Below are positions 17,686 through 31,910 of a stretch of DNA of 64,000 nucleotides, in pieces. The DNA is from Lysobacterales bacterium (GTDB lineage Bacteria > Pseudomonadota > Gammaproteobacteria > Xanthomonadales > BPKI01). The DNA is taken from the NCBI GenBank assembly GCA_026005055.1, contig BPKI01000001.1, positions 1,796,566 through 1,860,565 of the forward strand, given 5' to 3'. Every line of letters starts with the position of its first letter. Position 1 is the stretch's first letter. Under the pieces are notes generated by a model. That model was given only the letters and a program-made list of their open reading frames with translations. It searched no databases and had not been told where the DNA came from. The position numbers were made by a program, and so were the translations under genes.

Positions 17686-20600
17686 GCGAGCTTCCGCCCT
17701 ACGCCGAACTGCATTGCCTGAGCGATTTCAGCTTCCTGCGCGGCGCCTCCAGCGCCGCCGAGCTCTTCGCCCGCGCCAAAGCGCTCGGCTACTCGGCGCT
17801 GGCCATCACCGACGAATGCAGCCTCGCGGGCATCGTCAGGGCGCTCGAGGCCTCGGAAGCCAACGACTTGCCCCTGATCGTGGGCAGCGAGTTCCGCTTT
17901 TGCCATCACGGCCAACCGATCACGCTGGTGCTCCTCGCTGCCTCGATCTTCGGCTATCGCAATCTCTCGGCGCTCATCAGCCGCGCCCGCGCCCGCCAGC
18001 GCAAGGGCGGCTATCGGATCGAGCCTGAGGAGGATTTCAGCGAGGAGAAAACCGGCGCATTGATCCCGATCTGGGTTCCTGCCCGCGGCGATCTGGAAGA
18101 TCCCCGCTGGCGCGAGGCGATGCTGAGCATCGGCCGATGGCTCAGCGAGCGTTTCCCCATCCGCCCCTGGATCGGTGCGGAGCTTCATCGCCAGGCAGAT
18201 GATGAGGCATGGACGAGGGCGCTCCGCTGGCTTTCCGCCGCACTTGGCCTGCGCATCGTCGCCTGCGGCGATGTGCACATGCACCGGCGCAGTCGGCGCA
18301 TGCTCCAAGACGCCCTGACCGCCATCCGCCATCGCTGCACGCTGGCCGAGGCCGGCTACCGGCTTTTTCCCAATGGCGAGCGCCACCTGCGCCGGCGGGA
18401 AGCGCTCGCTGCGATCTATCCGAGCGAGTGGCTGAAGGAGAGCATCGCCATCGCCGAGCGCTGCCGATTTTCTCTGCGCGACTTGCGCTATCGCTACCCG
18501 CGCGAACTGGTGCCGCCAGGCTTTCGCAGCGCCGATGATTACCTCGCGCTGCTCACCTGGGAGGGCGCCATCAAGCGCTGGCCGCAGGGCATCCCCGAAG
18601 CGGTGCGGGGGCAGATCGAGAAGGAGCTCGCCCTGATCCGGGAGCTTGGCTACGCCCATTTCTTCCTCACCGTCCATGATCTCGTGCATTTCGCCCGACA
18701 GCGGGGCATCCTCTGCCAAGGGCGCGGTTCGGCTGCCAACTCGGCGGTGTGCTATTGCCTGGGTATCACCGAAGTCGATCCCGCGCGGATGAACCTGCTC
18801 TTCGAGCGCTTCATCTCGCGCGAGCGCAACGAGCCGCCGGACATCGACGTCGATTTCGAACACGAACGGCGCGAGGAGGTGCTCCAATACGCCTTCGCCA
18901 AGTATGGCCGCGAGCGAGCGGCGCTGACCTCTACCGTGATCAGCTACCGCCCGCGCAGCGCCGTGCGCGATCTCGCTCGCGCCTTAGGCTTTTCCCCTGA
19001 GGAAGTGGCGCGGATGGGACGCGCGCTGGCCTGGACCCTCGACCCCGAAGAAATCCCTCTGCGCCTGCGCCAGGCCGGCTACGAGGTGCGAAGCCCCCCT
19101 CTTCAGCGCCTCATCGCCCTCGCCCAAGAGCTGGTCGGCCACCCGCGGCATCTCTCGCAACACGTCGGCGGGCTGGTGATTTCGGAGGAACCGCTCATCC
19201 ACTTGGTGCCGATCGAGCCGACCGCCATGCCCGGTCGCCAAGTCATCCAATGGGACAAGGACGACCTCGAAACCCTGGGCCTGCTCAAGGTCGATTGCCT
19301 GGCCTTGGGGATGCTCACCTGCCTTCGCAAGTGCCTGGAATACCTGCGCCAACCTGGCGGACCTCGGCCGACGCTCGCCGACATTCCCCCCGAGGATCCG
19401 GCCGTCTATGCCATGCTCAGCCGCGGCGACTCGGTAGGAGTCTTTCAGGTCGAATCGCGCGCCCAGCAGGCGATGCTGCCCCGGCTGAAGCCGAAAAACT
19501 TCTACGACCTGGTCATCGAAGTGGCGATCGTCCGCCCTGGCCCCATTCAGGGGCAGATGGTCCATCCCTATCTGCGCCGCCGCCAAGGCCTCGAAGCGAT
19601 CGAATACCCCTCTCCGGAGGTCCGGAAGGTGCTCGAGCGCACCCTCGGCGTGCCGATCTTCCAGGAGCAGGTCATGCAGCTTGCGGTGGTCGCGGCCGGT
19701 TTCAGCCCAGGGGAAGCGGATCAACTGCGCCGCTCGATGGCGGCTTGGCGGCGGCGCGGAGGACTCGAGCCCTTTCGCGAGCGGCTCTTTCGGGGCATGG
19801 CCGAGCGCGGTTACGGTGCCGATTATGCCGAGCGCCTGTTCGAGCAGATCCGCGGCTTCGGTTCCTATGGTTTCCCGGAATCGCATGCCGCGAGCTTCGC
19901 CCTTTTGGTCTATGCCTCGGCGTGGCTCAAGAGCCATTATCCGGAGGCCTTTGCCTGCGCCCTGCTCAATAGCCAGCCGCTTGGCTTTTATGCGCCCGAT
20001 CAGATCATCCAGGACGCGCGCCGGCATGGGGTGCGCGTGCTGCCGATCGATGTGCGCTTCAGCGACTGGGACCATGGCCTCGAGTGGGGCCCAAAGCCGC
20101 CTCCCGCTTCATCGGGCGTCTTTCCGGATTGGCATGGGGCGCGGCCGCAGCTTCGCCTCGGCTTGCGCCTGGTGAAGGGTCTTGCCGAGTCGGCAGCCAG
20201 GCGCCTGCTCGCCGCCCGGGCGGAAGCGCCCTTCCGCGATCTCGCCGATCTCGCGGCAAGAAGCGGCCTCGATCGGCAAAGCCTCGATCGGCTGGCCGAG
20301 GCCGGAGCGCTCGCCGGTCTTGCCGGCCACCGCCGCCGGGCGCGCTGGGAAGCAGCCGGGCTCTGGCCTCGGGATTCCCTCTTCGCCACCCAGCCTGCAC
20401 CGGAACACGGCGATCAGCCGATCCCGCCGGCTTCCAGCTTCGAGAACGTCTGCGCCGACTACGCGGCCTGCGGCCTTAGCCTCGGCCCTCACCCGCTTAG
20501 TTTTCTCCGCCCGCAGCTTGCTGCCCGGCGATTCGCGCGCATTCAGGATGCGCTCCGGCGCGGGGAAGGCCTCGTGCGCGTCGCCGGCCTGGTGCGCCTG

Positions 20601-20842
20601 CGTCAGCGGCCGGGGACCGCCAAGGGAACGCTTTTCCTCACCCTGGAGGACGAGACGGGTTGGCTCAACGTGATCGTCCATCCAAGCCTCGTGGAAAAGC
20701 ATCGCTACGCCGTCCTCCAATGCCCGCTGCTTGGGATCAGCGGCCGGCTGGAGGCAAGGAATGGGGTGCATCACCTCATCGCCCGAGGTTTTCGGCCTCT
20801 TCAGGAACTGCTGGCAGGCCTCGAAGTCGCCTCGCGGGATTT

Positions 20843-20849
<7 letters not shown>
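17682..20849 (+). CDS. dnaE2: Error-prone DNA polymerase III alpha homologue DnaE2 (ImuC)
   Basis: 1055 residues from the ATG that overlaps the imuB stop; an open frame continues upstream but belongs to imuB. The N-terminal PHP domain has [18 protein letters not shown] and [13 protein letters not shown]. The polymerase active site carries D387 and D389 in [49 protein letters not shown] and [20 protein letters not shown] are DnaE2 signatures, and the OB fold lies near 930-1020. It is a C-family polymerase induced by DNA damage that copies past lesions with ImuB. The C terminus lacks the long tail of replicative DnaE. Its last 7 bases overlap the convergent orn gene. Confidence 0.95.
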
Positions 20850-23507
<2,658 letters not shown>

Positions 23508-23511
23508 CGCC

Positions 23512-25005
<1,494 letters not shown>

Positions 25006-25034
25006 CCCCCGCCGCTTCGCTTCGTTGCCCACCC

Positions 25035-26063
25035 TTGCGCCGCATCCGCATCGACCGACCCGGCTCGCACCGCGTGCTCCGTCTCGAAGAGGCGCCCGAC
25101 CCGGTGCCGCGGGAGGATGAGCTTTTGCTTCGCGTCCACGCCTGCGGGGTCAATTTCGCCGACACCCTGATCCGGCGCGGCCTCTACGCCTCAGCGCGAA
25201 AACTCCACGGCTACCCGATCACGCCGGGCTTCGAGGTCGCCGGCGAAGTGGTCGCGCTCGGAGCGAAAGTTCAGGGCTACAAGCCAGGCGATCGGGTCGT
25301 GGCGCTCACCCTGTTTGGCGGCTACAGCAGCCATCTTTGCCTGCCTTCGGATCGGGTGTTTCCCCTGCCGGAGGGTCTCAGCTTCGCGCAGGCGGCGGCC
25401 ATTCCGACGGTCTTCCTTACCGCCTGGTACCTTGTGCACGAGCTCCTTCATCCCCGCGCCGGCGATCGCTGGCTCGTCCATTCCGCGGCGGGCGGCGTGG
25501 GCTCGGCCCTCTGCCAGCTCGGGCGCCTGGCCGGCTGCCACGTCGTCGGCGTGGTCGGCGCCGCGCACAAGCGCGAGCACGCCCTGGCCATGGGCGCGGA
25601 AGTCGTGATCGACCGCCGCCGCGAAGCGTGGATGAAAGCCGCGCGCGACCATGCGCCCGAGGGCTATCAGGCCGTTTTCGATGCCAACGGGTACACCACG
25701 CTCCGCCAGAGTTTCGATCTCCTCGCACCGGGCGGGCGCCTGGTGGTCTATGGTTTTCACGAGATGCTGCCGCGCAGCGGGGGGTTCGGGTTCTTGCGCC
25801 TGATCTGGGGCTGGCTGCGCACCCCCCGCTTCTCCCCATTGGCCCTGACCGAGAGCAATCGCAGCCTGCTCGCCGCCAACCTCAGTTTTCTCGAGCACCG
25901 AGCGCCGCTGCTTCGGCAAGGGATGCAGTGGGTGCTCGATGGATTCTCCCGAGGCCTGCTCCGCCCGCTGCCGGTGGAGCTCTATCCTCTGGCCGAGGTC
26001 GAAAGCGCCCATCGCCGCCTCGAATCCGGTCAGACCATCGGCAAAATCGTCCTCATACCATGA
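25035..26063 (+). CDS. Medium-chain dehydrogenase/reductase, VAT-1/quinone oxidoreductase-like
   Basis: 342 residues from a TTG start. It has the zinc-free MDR pattern: VHACGVNFADTLIRRGLY, GFEVAGEVVALGAKVQGYKPGDRVVAL, SAAGGVGSALCQLG for NADPH binding, and FDANGYTTLRQSFDLLAPGGRLVVYG. The segment GGFGFLRLIWGWLRTPRFSPLALTESNRS fits the VAT-1-like subgroup rather than simple QOR enzymes. Likely an NADPH-dependent reductase of quinones or activated alkenes; substrate unknown. The stop overlaps the xseA start (ATGA), so the two are translationally coupled. Confidence 0.85.
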   Translation: MRRIRIDRPGSHRVLRLEEAPDPVPREDELLLRVHACGVNFADTLIRRGLYASARKLHGYPITPGFEVAGEVVALGAKVQGYKPGDRVVALTLFGGYSSHLCLPSDRVFPLPEGLSFAQAAAIPTVFLTAWYLVHELLHPRAGDRWLVHSAAGGVGSALCQLGRLAGCHVVGVVGAAHKREHALAMGAEVVIDRRREAWMKAARDHAPEGYQAVFDANGYTTLRQSFDLLAPGGRLVVYGFHEMLPRSGGFGFLRLIWGWLRTPRFSPLALTESNRSLLAANLSFLEHRAPLLRQGMQWVLDGFSRGLLRPLPVELYPLAEVESAHRRLESGQTIGKIVLIP

Positions 26064-27907
26064 TGAGCGGCTCGCCCAACGCTGGCCTGACCGTCTATAC
26101 GCCGAGCCAACTGATCGCGCAGGTCAACGCGCTTTTGAAGAGCGGCCTGTCGCGGGTGGTAGTCGAAGGCGAGATCGCTTCCTTGCGCGTGGCGGGAAGC
26201 GGGCACACCTATTTCGAGCTTCGCGACGCCGAAGCCGTGCTGAACTGCGTGCTTTTCAAGAGCGACGCGATTCGGGTCGGGATCAAGCCCGCCGACGGCA
26301 TGAAGGTCCGGGCGAGCGGTTCCTTGACGGTCTACAAAGCCTTCGGGCGATTTCAGTTGGTGGTCGAGGCGCTCGAAGACGCAGGCGAAGGCGAGCTGCT
26401 CCGCGCCTTCCTCGCGCTCAAGAAGAAGCTCGAGGCGGAAGGGCTCTTCGATCCCGCCCGCAAGCCGCCGCTGCCCAAATGGCCCAAGCGGCTCGCGTTA
26501 CTGACATCGCCGGAGGGGGCGGTGCTCCATGATGTGCTCACCATCCTCGCCCGCCGCTTTCCCCTCTTGCCCGTCGATCTTCACCGCGTGCCGGTGCAAG
26601 GGCGCGAGGCGGCGCCGGCGATCATCGCGGCATTGCGCCGGGTCATCGCCGCCAAGCGCTGCGACCTCGTGCTCATCGCCCGCGGCGGCGGCTCGCTCTC
26701 CGATCTCGCCGCCTTCAACGACGAAGCCTTGGCACGCGCGATCGCCGCCTCGCCGCTGCCGGTGGTGAGCGCCGTGGGCCATGAGACCGACTACACGATC
26801 GCCGATTTCGTCGCGTCCTTGCGCGCCCCCACCCCCTCGGCAGCCGCCGAATGCATCGTGCCGGACCGGGCAGAGCTCCTCGATCGGCTCGCGCACAAGG
26901 CGAGGTTCCTCGGGCGCACGATGCGCGAGCGCTTGCGAAACGACCAGCAGCGGCTGGATGAGGCCGAGCGGATGCTCCGCGCCTACGCGCCAGCGCACGG
27001 TCCGCTCGCGCTCTCGCTCGAACATTTGAAAACCCAGCTCATCGCCAATCTGAGGCGATGCCTGAGCGAGCGGCGGCAGCGTCTCGAACCCTCCTCCTCG
27101 CGCCTGGCGGCATGGCCGGGCGCGCTCGCGCGAAAGCAATCCTCCGCCTTGGCGTTTCTGAACCGGCGCCTCGAGCGAGTCCGGCCGGGAGAGCGCATCG
27201 GCCATTTGGCGCGCCGGCTCATGGCCCTGCGCAGCAGACTCGTGCCCAACCTGAATCGAGGACGCACTCGGCTCGAAGCGCTCTCGAATCGCCTGCACGA
27301 AGCTCATCCCCAGCGCCGACTGGCGCGCTGGCGACAAAGGCTCCTGCCTGCTCCGCTCAAGCTGCTGCAGGGCTCGCAAGGCTCGCTCCTCTCATTCCGC
27401 CGTCGCTTGTCCGTTCTGCGCGAGCGCCTGTTGCGCAGCGAGCCGAGCTCGCGCCTGCGTGCGCTCGATGGCCGTCTCGGCCTCGCGGCAGGCCTCCTGC
27501 GCCGTCTACCTCGGCATGTCCTCGGCAGGCATTCCCAGAAGCTCGATCGACTGAAAGTGATCCCGCTCGGAACCGCCTTGCTGGGCCGATTCGGCGAAGG
27601 CAAGGAAACGCTCCTGATGCTCGTCGGGGCCCTTCAGTCGGCCATGAAGGCTCGCCTGGAGCAGGAAAGACTCGCTCTTGAGCAGGCCGAGCAGGGTCTC
27701 CGGCGCCTCGGTCCCATGGAGACCCTCAGGCGCGGTTATGCCATCCTGCTGCGCGAAGGAGGACAAGTGCTCACGCGCGCCCAAGAGGCCGCCCCGGGGC
27801 AGGCACTCTCCGCCATCCTCGCCGACGGCCGCCTCGATGTGCGCGTCGAGCATTACGAGGCCCATGAAGGCGATCGATTCCTCGATTCACGGGAACCGGA
27901 ATCATGA
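26060..27907 (+). CDS. xseA: Exodeoxyribonuclease VII large subunit, with long coiled-coil region
   Basis: 615 residues from the ATG at 26060, against 456 in E. coli. The OB fold (about 10-105) has YTPSQLIAQVNALLKSGLSRVVVEGEI and GHTYFELRD. The catalytic domain includes LTSPEGAVLHDVLTI, VLIARGGGSLSDLAAFND and VVSAVGHETDYTIADFVASLRAPTPSAAAE. Residues about 285-550 are a greatly lengthened helical region with repeated RL-x-x-L-x-x-RL units and phrases such as HPQRRLARWRQRLLP and EPSSRLRALDGRL. The conserved end, METLRRGYAIL, follows. With XseB it degrades single-stranded DNA from both ends. No xseB lies in the window. Confidence 0.92.
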   Translation: MMSGSPNAGLTVYTPSQLIAQVNALLKSGLSRVVVEGEIASLRVAGSGHTYFELRDAEAVLNCVLFKSDAIRVGIKPADGMKVRASGSLTVYKAFGRFQLVVEALEDAGEGELLRAFLALKKKLEAEGLFDPARKPPLPKWPKRLALLTSPEGAVLHDVLTILARRFPLLPVDLHRVPVQGREAAPAIIAALRRVIAAKRCDLVLIARGGGSLSDLAAFNDEALARAIAASPLPVVSAVGHETDYTIADFVASLRAPTPSAAAECIVPDRAELLDRLAHKARFLGRTMRERLRNDQQRLDEAERMLRAYAPAHGPLALSLEHLKTQLIANLRRCLSERRQRLEPSSSRLAAWPGALARKQSSALAFLNRRLERVRPGERIGHLARRLMALRSRLVPNLNRGRTRLEALSNRLHEAHPQRRLARWRQRLLPAPLKLLQGSQGSLLSFRRRLSVLRERLLRSEPSSRLRALDGRLGLAAGLLRRLPRHVLGRHSQKLDRLKVIPLGTALLGRFGEGKETLLMLVGALQSAMKARLEQERLALEQAEQGLRRLGPMETLRRGYAILLREGGQVLTRAQEAAPGQALSAILADGRLDVRVEHYEAHEGDRFLDSREPES

Positions 27908-29331
27908 GCGCCCCCCAACCTCTCTTTCTTGCTGGCAAGCCCCATCCTGGCGCCTCTTCCTTCGCGGTGAACGAGAAATTCACCGGCGAAGGGATCGCCG
28001 AGGTCGCAAGCGCCGATGCCAAGCTGCTGCTCGAGGCCATCGCTTGCGCGGAGCGGGCTCGGCCGGCGATGGCACAACTTCCTCCCTACCGGCGCCGGGA
28101 GGTCTTGCTCTCGGTCTCGGCGGGGATCGCTGAACGCGCCGCCGAGTTCGCCGAGCTCATCTGCCGCGAGAGCGGCAAGCCGATCCGCGATGCCCGCACC
28201 GAGGTCGAGCGCGCGATCGACACCTTTCGCATTGCAGCGGAAGAAGCGATGCGCCGGGACGGCCACATTCCCGAGGTCGTCACCAGTCCGCGGGGCGAAG
28301 GCTTCCGTTGCCTGGTCAAGCCGGTGCCGGTCGGGGTCTGCGCGCTGATCACGCCTTTCAATTTCCCGCTCAACCTGGTCGCTCACAAGGTGGCGCCGGC
28401 GATCGCCGCAGGTTGCCCTTTTCTGCTCAAGCCCGCCTCGGCCACCCCGCTCTCGGCGCTTGCACTCGGCCGTCTGCTGGCCGATGCCGGGCTGCCCGAG
28501 GGCGCTTTCTCGATTCTGCCGATGCCTGCTTCCGAAACAGCGGCGCTGATCGAGGATGAGCGCATCGCGCTGCTTTCCTTCACGGGTTCGGCGAAAGTCG
28601 GCTGGGCGCTCAAGAGCCGCGCAGGACGCAAGCGGGTGCTGCTTGAGCTTGGCGGAAATGCCGCTTGCATCGTCGATGGCGATCAAGAGCATCGCCTTCA
28701 TTGGATCGCCGAGCGTCTGCTCTTCGGTGCTTTTTATCAGGCTGGTCAGAGCTGCATCAGCGTCCAGCGCATTTTCATCCATGAGCGTCTCTACGAAGCG
28801 CTCCGCGAGCAGCTGCGGGAGGGCGCCGCGCGCCTGCCGGTGGGCGATCCCCGGCGGGAAGAGACCGTGATCGGGCCGATGATCGACGAGAACGAGGCCC
28901 GACGCGTCGAAGCCTGGATCGAAAGAGCCCTCGCCCGGGGCGCCCGCCCAATCATGGGTGGGGTGCGTCAGGGCGCGCTCATGCCGCCGCACCTCCTCGA
29001 AGGGGTGCCTGAGGATGAACCGCTCTCTTGCGAGGAAGTCTTCGGCCCGGTCGCCATCCTCGCCCCCTTCTCCGATTTCGAGCAGGCGCTTCGCGCCGTC
29101 AATCGGAGCGCTTATGGCCTCCAAGCCGGTGTTTTCACGGGAAGCCTCGAGCATGCCCTCGCCACCTGGGACCATCTGGAGGTCGGGGCCGTCGTGATCG
29201 GCGACATCCCGAGTGTTCGGCTCGATGCCATGCCTTACGGCGGCGTCAAGGGTTCGGGGATCGGTCGCGAGGGTTTGCGCTATGCGATCGCCGAGATGAG
29301 CGAGCCGAGGACGCTCCTCATCCGTGGTTGA
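27904..29331 (+). CDS. NAD(P)-dependent aldehyde dehydrogenase
   Basis: 475 residues of the ALDH superfamily: TPFNFPLNLVAHKVAPAIAAG with the oxyanion Asn, FTGSAKVGW, general base E248 in LLELGGNAACIVDGD, nucleophile C284 in AGQSCISVQRIFIHE, and EEVFGPVAILAPF. The GQSCISVQR form of the active site resembles the lactaldehyde, phosphonoacetaldehyde and non-phosphorylating glyceraldehyde-3-phosphate group more than betaine aldehyde enzymes; the substrate cannot be fixed from sequence. It overlaps xseA by 4 bases (ATGA) and ends the MDR-xseA-ALDH run. Removal of fatty or carbonyl-stress aldehydes would fit the neighbourhood but is inference. Confidence 0.88.
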   Translation: MSAPQPLFLAGKPHPGASSFAVNEKFTGEGIAEVASADAKLLLEAIACAERARPAMAQLPPYRRREVLLSVSAGIAERAAEFAELICRESGKPIRDARTEVERAIDTFRIAAEEAMRRDGHIPEVVTSPRGEGFRCLVKPVPVGVCALITPFNFPLNLVAHKVAPAIAAGCPFLLKPASATPLSALALGRLLADAGLPEGAFSILPMPASETAALIEDERIALLSFTGSAKVGWALKSRAGRKRVLLELGGNAACIVDGDQEHRLHWIAERLLFGAFYQAGQSCISVQRIFIHERLYEALREQLREGAARLPVGDPRREETVIGPMIDENEARRVEAWIERALARGARPIMGGVRQGALMPPHLLEGVPEDEPLSCEEVFGPVAILAPFSDFEQALRAVNRSAYGLQAGVFTGSLEHALATWDHLEVGAVVIGDIPSVRLDAMPYGGVKGSGIGREGLRYAIAEMSEPRTLLIRG

Positions 29332-29415
29332 AAGCCTCGCGCGAGGCCGGATGGACGATTTCCGGCATAATCTGCCGCAAGATACGCTCATTTCTCGGCG
29401 TCGGGGGACATTGCC

Positions 29416-30237
29416 ATGATTCACGCCACGATCCGCTCATCGCTTGCGTTGCTCGCTGCCCTGAGCGTCCTTCTTGGGTTACCCGCTTGCCAGCGCGAGG
29501 CCGAGGCGCCGCCACCTCCCCCTGCTCCGCCAACCCCGACCTGCACCCTGACGATGGGCTGGGATCCATGGGAGCCTTATCATTTCGAGGACGTGGACGG
29601 GAAACTGCGCGGCCTCGAGATCGAGCTGGTCGAGGCGATCGCGAACGGTGCCGGCTGCACGGTCCGCTATGAGCGTGGTCAATGGAATCAGCTCCTCGCC
29701 AAGCTCGATCGCGGAGAGATCGATTTGCTCACGGCGGCCACGCCCACCGAGGAACGCAAGGCCTACGCGCTCTTCTCGCAACCGTACCGCAGCGAATCCT
29801 TCCGGCTGTTCGTCCGCTCCGGTGAAGCGGAGCGCTTCTCCGGGCAGGACCTCGCCAGCCTGATCGCAGGGGGTATGCGGGTCGGGACCACGCTCGGCTA
29901 CGTCTATACCCCCGAGATCAGCGCCCTGCGCGATGCCGATGCGACCGCCGGTGCCTTCGTGGATCACCCCGAGGCCGAGCTTGCCTTTCTCGCCCTGATC
30001 GAGAACCGCGTCGATGGCGTCCTCGAGGATCCCTATGTGGCGGCCGCGATCCTCCGTCGGCGCGGGTGGCAGGAACTGGTCGTGCAGCACCCGCTCGATC
30101 TGGGCGAGAATCAGGTGAGCTACATGTTCAGCAAGGCGAGCGTGAAGCCGGAGGTGGTCGCTCGTTTCGACCAGAGCCTCTCCTCGCTCAAGAACGCCGG
30201 TCGGCTCGACGAGATCATTCGCCGCTACCGGCTCTGA
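29416..30237 (+). CDS. Solute-binding lipoprotein (family 3 extracellular binding protein)
   Basis: 273 residues with a lipoprotein signal: hydrophobic stretch LALLAALSVLLGLPAC, lipobox LPAC, then a Pro-rich tether. Domain: TMGWDPWEPYHFEDVDGKLRGLEIELVEAIA, WNQLLAKLDRGEIDLLTAATPTEERKAYALFSQPY and GTTLGYVYTPEIS are typical of amino-acid/polar-compound binding proteins, and the fold closes with NAGRLDEIIRRYRL. No permease or ATPase gene is adjacent, so it may serve a remote transporter or act as a sensor-like binding protein. A CATAAT hexamer at 29366-29371 could be its -10. The inverted repeat GCCTCGCGCGAGGC at 29334-29347 lies between it and the aldehyde dehydrogenase. Confidence 0.85.
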   Translation: MIHATIRSSLALLAALSVLLGLPACQREAEAPPPPPAPPTPTCTLTMGWDPWEPYHFEDVDGKLRGLEIELVEAIANGAGCTVRYERGQWNQLLAKLDRGEIDLLTAATPTEERKAYALFSQPYRSESFRLFVRSGEAERFSGQDLASLIAGGMRVGTTLGYVYTPEISALRDADATAGAFVDHPEAELAFLALIENRVDGVLEDPYVAAAILRRRGWQELVVQHPLDLGENQVSYMFSKASVKPEVVARFDQSLSSLKNAGRLDEIIRRYRL

Positions 30238-30821
30238 GCGCCACGCCCACGGGGGATTCGAACGGGCGGAACCATCGGCCGCCGCCCCGGGGACGAGACG
30301 GGGGAGGAAACCCCTTCCTGCCGCCGCGTAGGTTCCCGTTCGTGAGGCTCGCCATCCCTGAGCCTCGAGGCCGAAGCCCGGCTCGGAATGCCGCGGTGCG
30401 GGTTCGCGCACGATTGAGCTCAGCCGGATGCTTGCTCGGTCCATGTCCTTCTCTCGCCGTCGAATACGATTGGGGATGATGCCCGCGGATGAGCCGCGGA
30501 CGATCGGGCTCGCACTCACTTCGAGGATCGACGAAGAAGCGATGGGGAAGCGCTCGCCGCCTCCCTCAACCAATACCCCATTCCTTCTCTCTCACCTTCG
30601 CTCCACCCGCACATCCTCGAGCTTGGCGTGACACGGGGGAGAAATGGCCTGCTCGCGCGATGCCGAGGATGTTGAGCCGTCTCAGCGCCGTGAGGGACAC
30701 CTCGGCCTCTCCTCGGGAGGAGCGAGGATGCCGCCTGGACGGCGAGCCCTTTGCCTCGCTCGCGAAGGCCGATGCTCGAAGAACGGCGATCGCCAAACGA
30801 CGGACAAGGCCGTCCCGGGCC
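30238..30821. other. Non-coding interval, 584 bases
   Basis: Both flanking genes end here (binding protein on plus, small membrane protein on minus). No protein-like frame is seen. Several small hairpins are possible: GGGG-AGGAAA-CCCC at 30301-30314, whose loop contains AGGA, and CCGCGG-ATGAG-CCGCGG at 30483-30499. I found no U-tract terminator or tRNA. This is the second gene-free convergent gap of more than 500 bases in the window, after 7690-8340. Confidence 0.5.
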
Positions 30822-31139
30822 TCATCCCCGGCCGAGCCAACGCGCCTGCCAGCGCATGAGGTGCACCCCGAGGCTGAAAGCAAAGACCCAAGGAAGGACG
30901 TAGGCGGCGCGCGTCAGCAGCGGTTGGCGCAGGAGCACGATCAAGGCGATGATCAGGGCGAGGACGAGCAGAGTCGCCAAGACGGCGCCCCCGAGGACCT
31001 CTCTCAGCCAAGAAGGAAGGAGCTGTTCACGCGGGATCCCGAGGGCCGCAGAGGTGAGCCCGATTTGACGCAAAGCCAACCAGAGCATGAACAGCATCGG
31101 CCCGAAAATGAGGATCAGGAGCGGCAGATAGGGAAGCAT
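30822..31139 (-). CDS. Small three-helix membrane protein, unknown
   Basis: 105 residues, with GGAGTTGAG just before the ATG at 31139. Three hydrophobic segments are clear: LPLLILIFGPMLFMLWLAL (about 5-24), GGAVLATLLVLALIIALIVLL (about 50-70) and AAYVLPWVFAFSLGVHL (about 78-95). No family is recognised. It starts 18 bases after the stop of the methylthioinosine phosphorylase gene and probably ends that operon, giving no strong clue to function. Confidence 0.7.
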   Translation of the reverse strand: MLPYLPLLILIFGPMLFMLWLALRQIGLTSAALGIPREQLLPSWLREVLGGAVLATLLVLALIIALIVLLRQPLLTRAAYVLPWVFAFSLGVHLMRWQARWLGRG

Positions 31140-31157
31140 CTCAACTCCGATGACCGC

Positions 31158-31907
31158 TCAAGGGGTGGGCAAGAGCTCGGCGAGCGCCTGAACGATGCGC
31201 GGCACGAAGGCGGTCAGCCTGGCCAGTTCGGTCTTGAGCGCCTGCATACTGATCGGCTCCGCCCCGCCGCGGCCGGCGGCCCAGTTCACCACCAAGGCCA
31301 GGCAGGCATAAGGCACCGCAAGCTCACGGGCCAGAACGGCCTCGGGCATCCCCGTCATGCCGACCACATCAGCCCCATCGCGGGCCAGACGCTCGATCTC
31401 GGCGGCGGTCTCCAGCCGCGGCCCCTGCGTGGCGGCATAGACGCCCCCGTCCACAACCCCCAAACCGGCGCGGCGCACGGCGGCGACCAAATGATGCCGC
31501 AGGTGGCGGTCGTAAGGCTCGCTGAACTCGACGTGACGGACCTCCGCGCTCCCCTCGTCGGCGAAGGTGGAAATCCGTCCCCACGTGTAGTCGATGAGCT
31601 GGTGCGGTACCGCGATCGTCCCCGGCGGATAGGGCGCGGTGATGCCGCCGACGGCATTGATTCCGACGATCCGCTTCGCGCCGAGATGGTGGAGGCTCCA
31701 GAGGTTGGCGCGGTAGTTGATGCGATGAGGCGGCACCTGATGATGGATGCCATGCCGTGCCAGGAAACCCACGCGCCGCCCTGCGATGCTTCCGACCACC
31801 ACCGGAGCGGAAGCCGGCCCGTAGGGTGTCTCGACGAGGATGCGCTCGGGTTCCTCGAGCTCCGGAAAATCGTAAAGGCCGGTTCCACCGATCAGGGCGA
31901 GGTCCAT
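31158..31907 (-). CDS. S-methyl-5'-thioinosine / methylthioadenosine phosphorylase family
   Basis: 249 residues of the MTAP/PNP family: ALIGGTGLYDFPELEE, FLARHGIHHQVPPHRINYRANLWSL (phosphate and ribose contacts), NAVGGITAPYPPGTIAVPHQLIDYTWGR, TQGPRLETAAEIERLARDGADVVGMTGMPEAVLARE, and CLALVVNWAAG. In Pseudomonas aeruginosa the homologue beside nagZ (PA3004) cleaves methylthioinosine made by a methylthioadenosine deaminase, and the shared neighbour favours that specificity. It salvages purine and methylthioribose-1-phosphate from polyamine synthesis. It follows hpt by 3 bases, consistent with a purine salvage pair. Confidence 0.9.
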   Translation of the reverse strand: MDLALIGGTGLYDFPELEEPERILVETPYGPASAPVVVGSIAGRRVGFLARHGIHHQVPPHRINYRANLWSLHHLGAKRIVGINAVGGITAPYPPGTIAVPHQLIDYTWGRISTFADEGSAEVRHVEFSEPYDRHLRHHLVAAVRRAGLGVVDGGVYAATQGPRLETAAEIERLARDGADVVGMTGMPEAVLARELAVPYACLALVVNWAAGRGGAEPISMQALKTELARLTAFVPRIVQALAELLPTP

Positions 31908-31910
31908 GAT

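Noticed and set aside
30251-30263. GGGGGATTCGAAC, the reverse complement of a tRNA T-arm, as a tRNA or attachment-site remnant
   Set aside because: The partner half of the T-stem does not pair, no acceptor stem, anticodon arm or CCA is nearby, and no integrase or direct repeat is seen.
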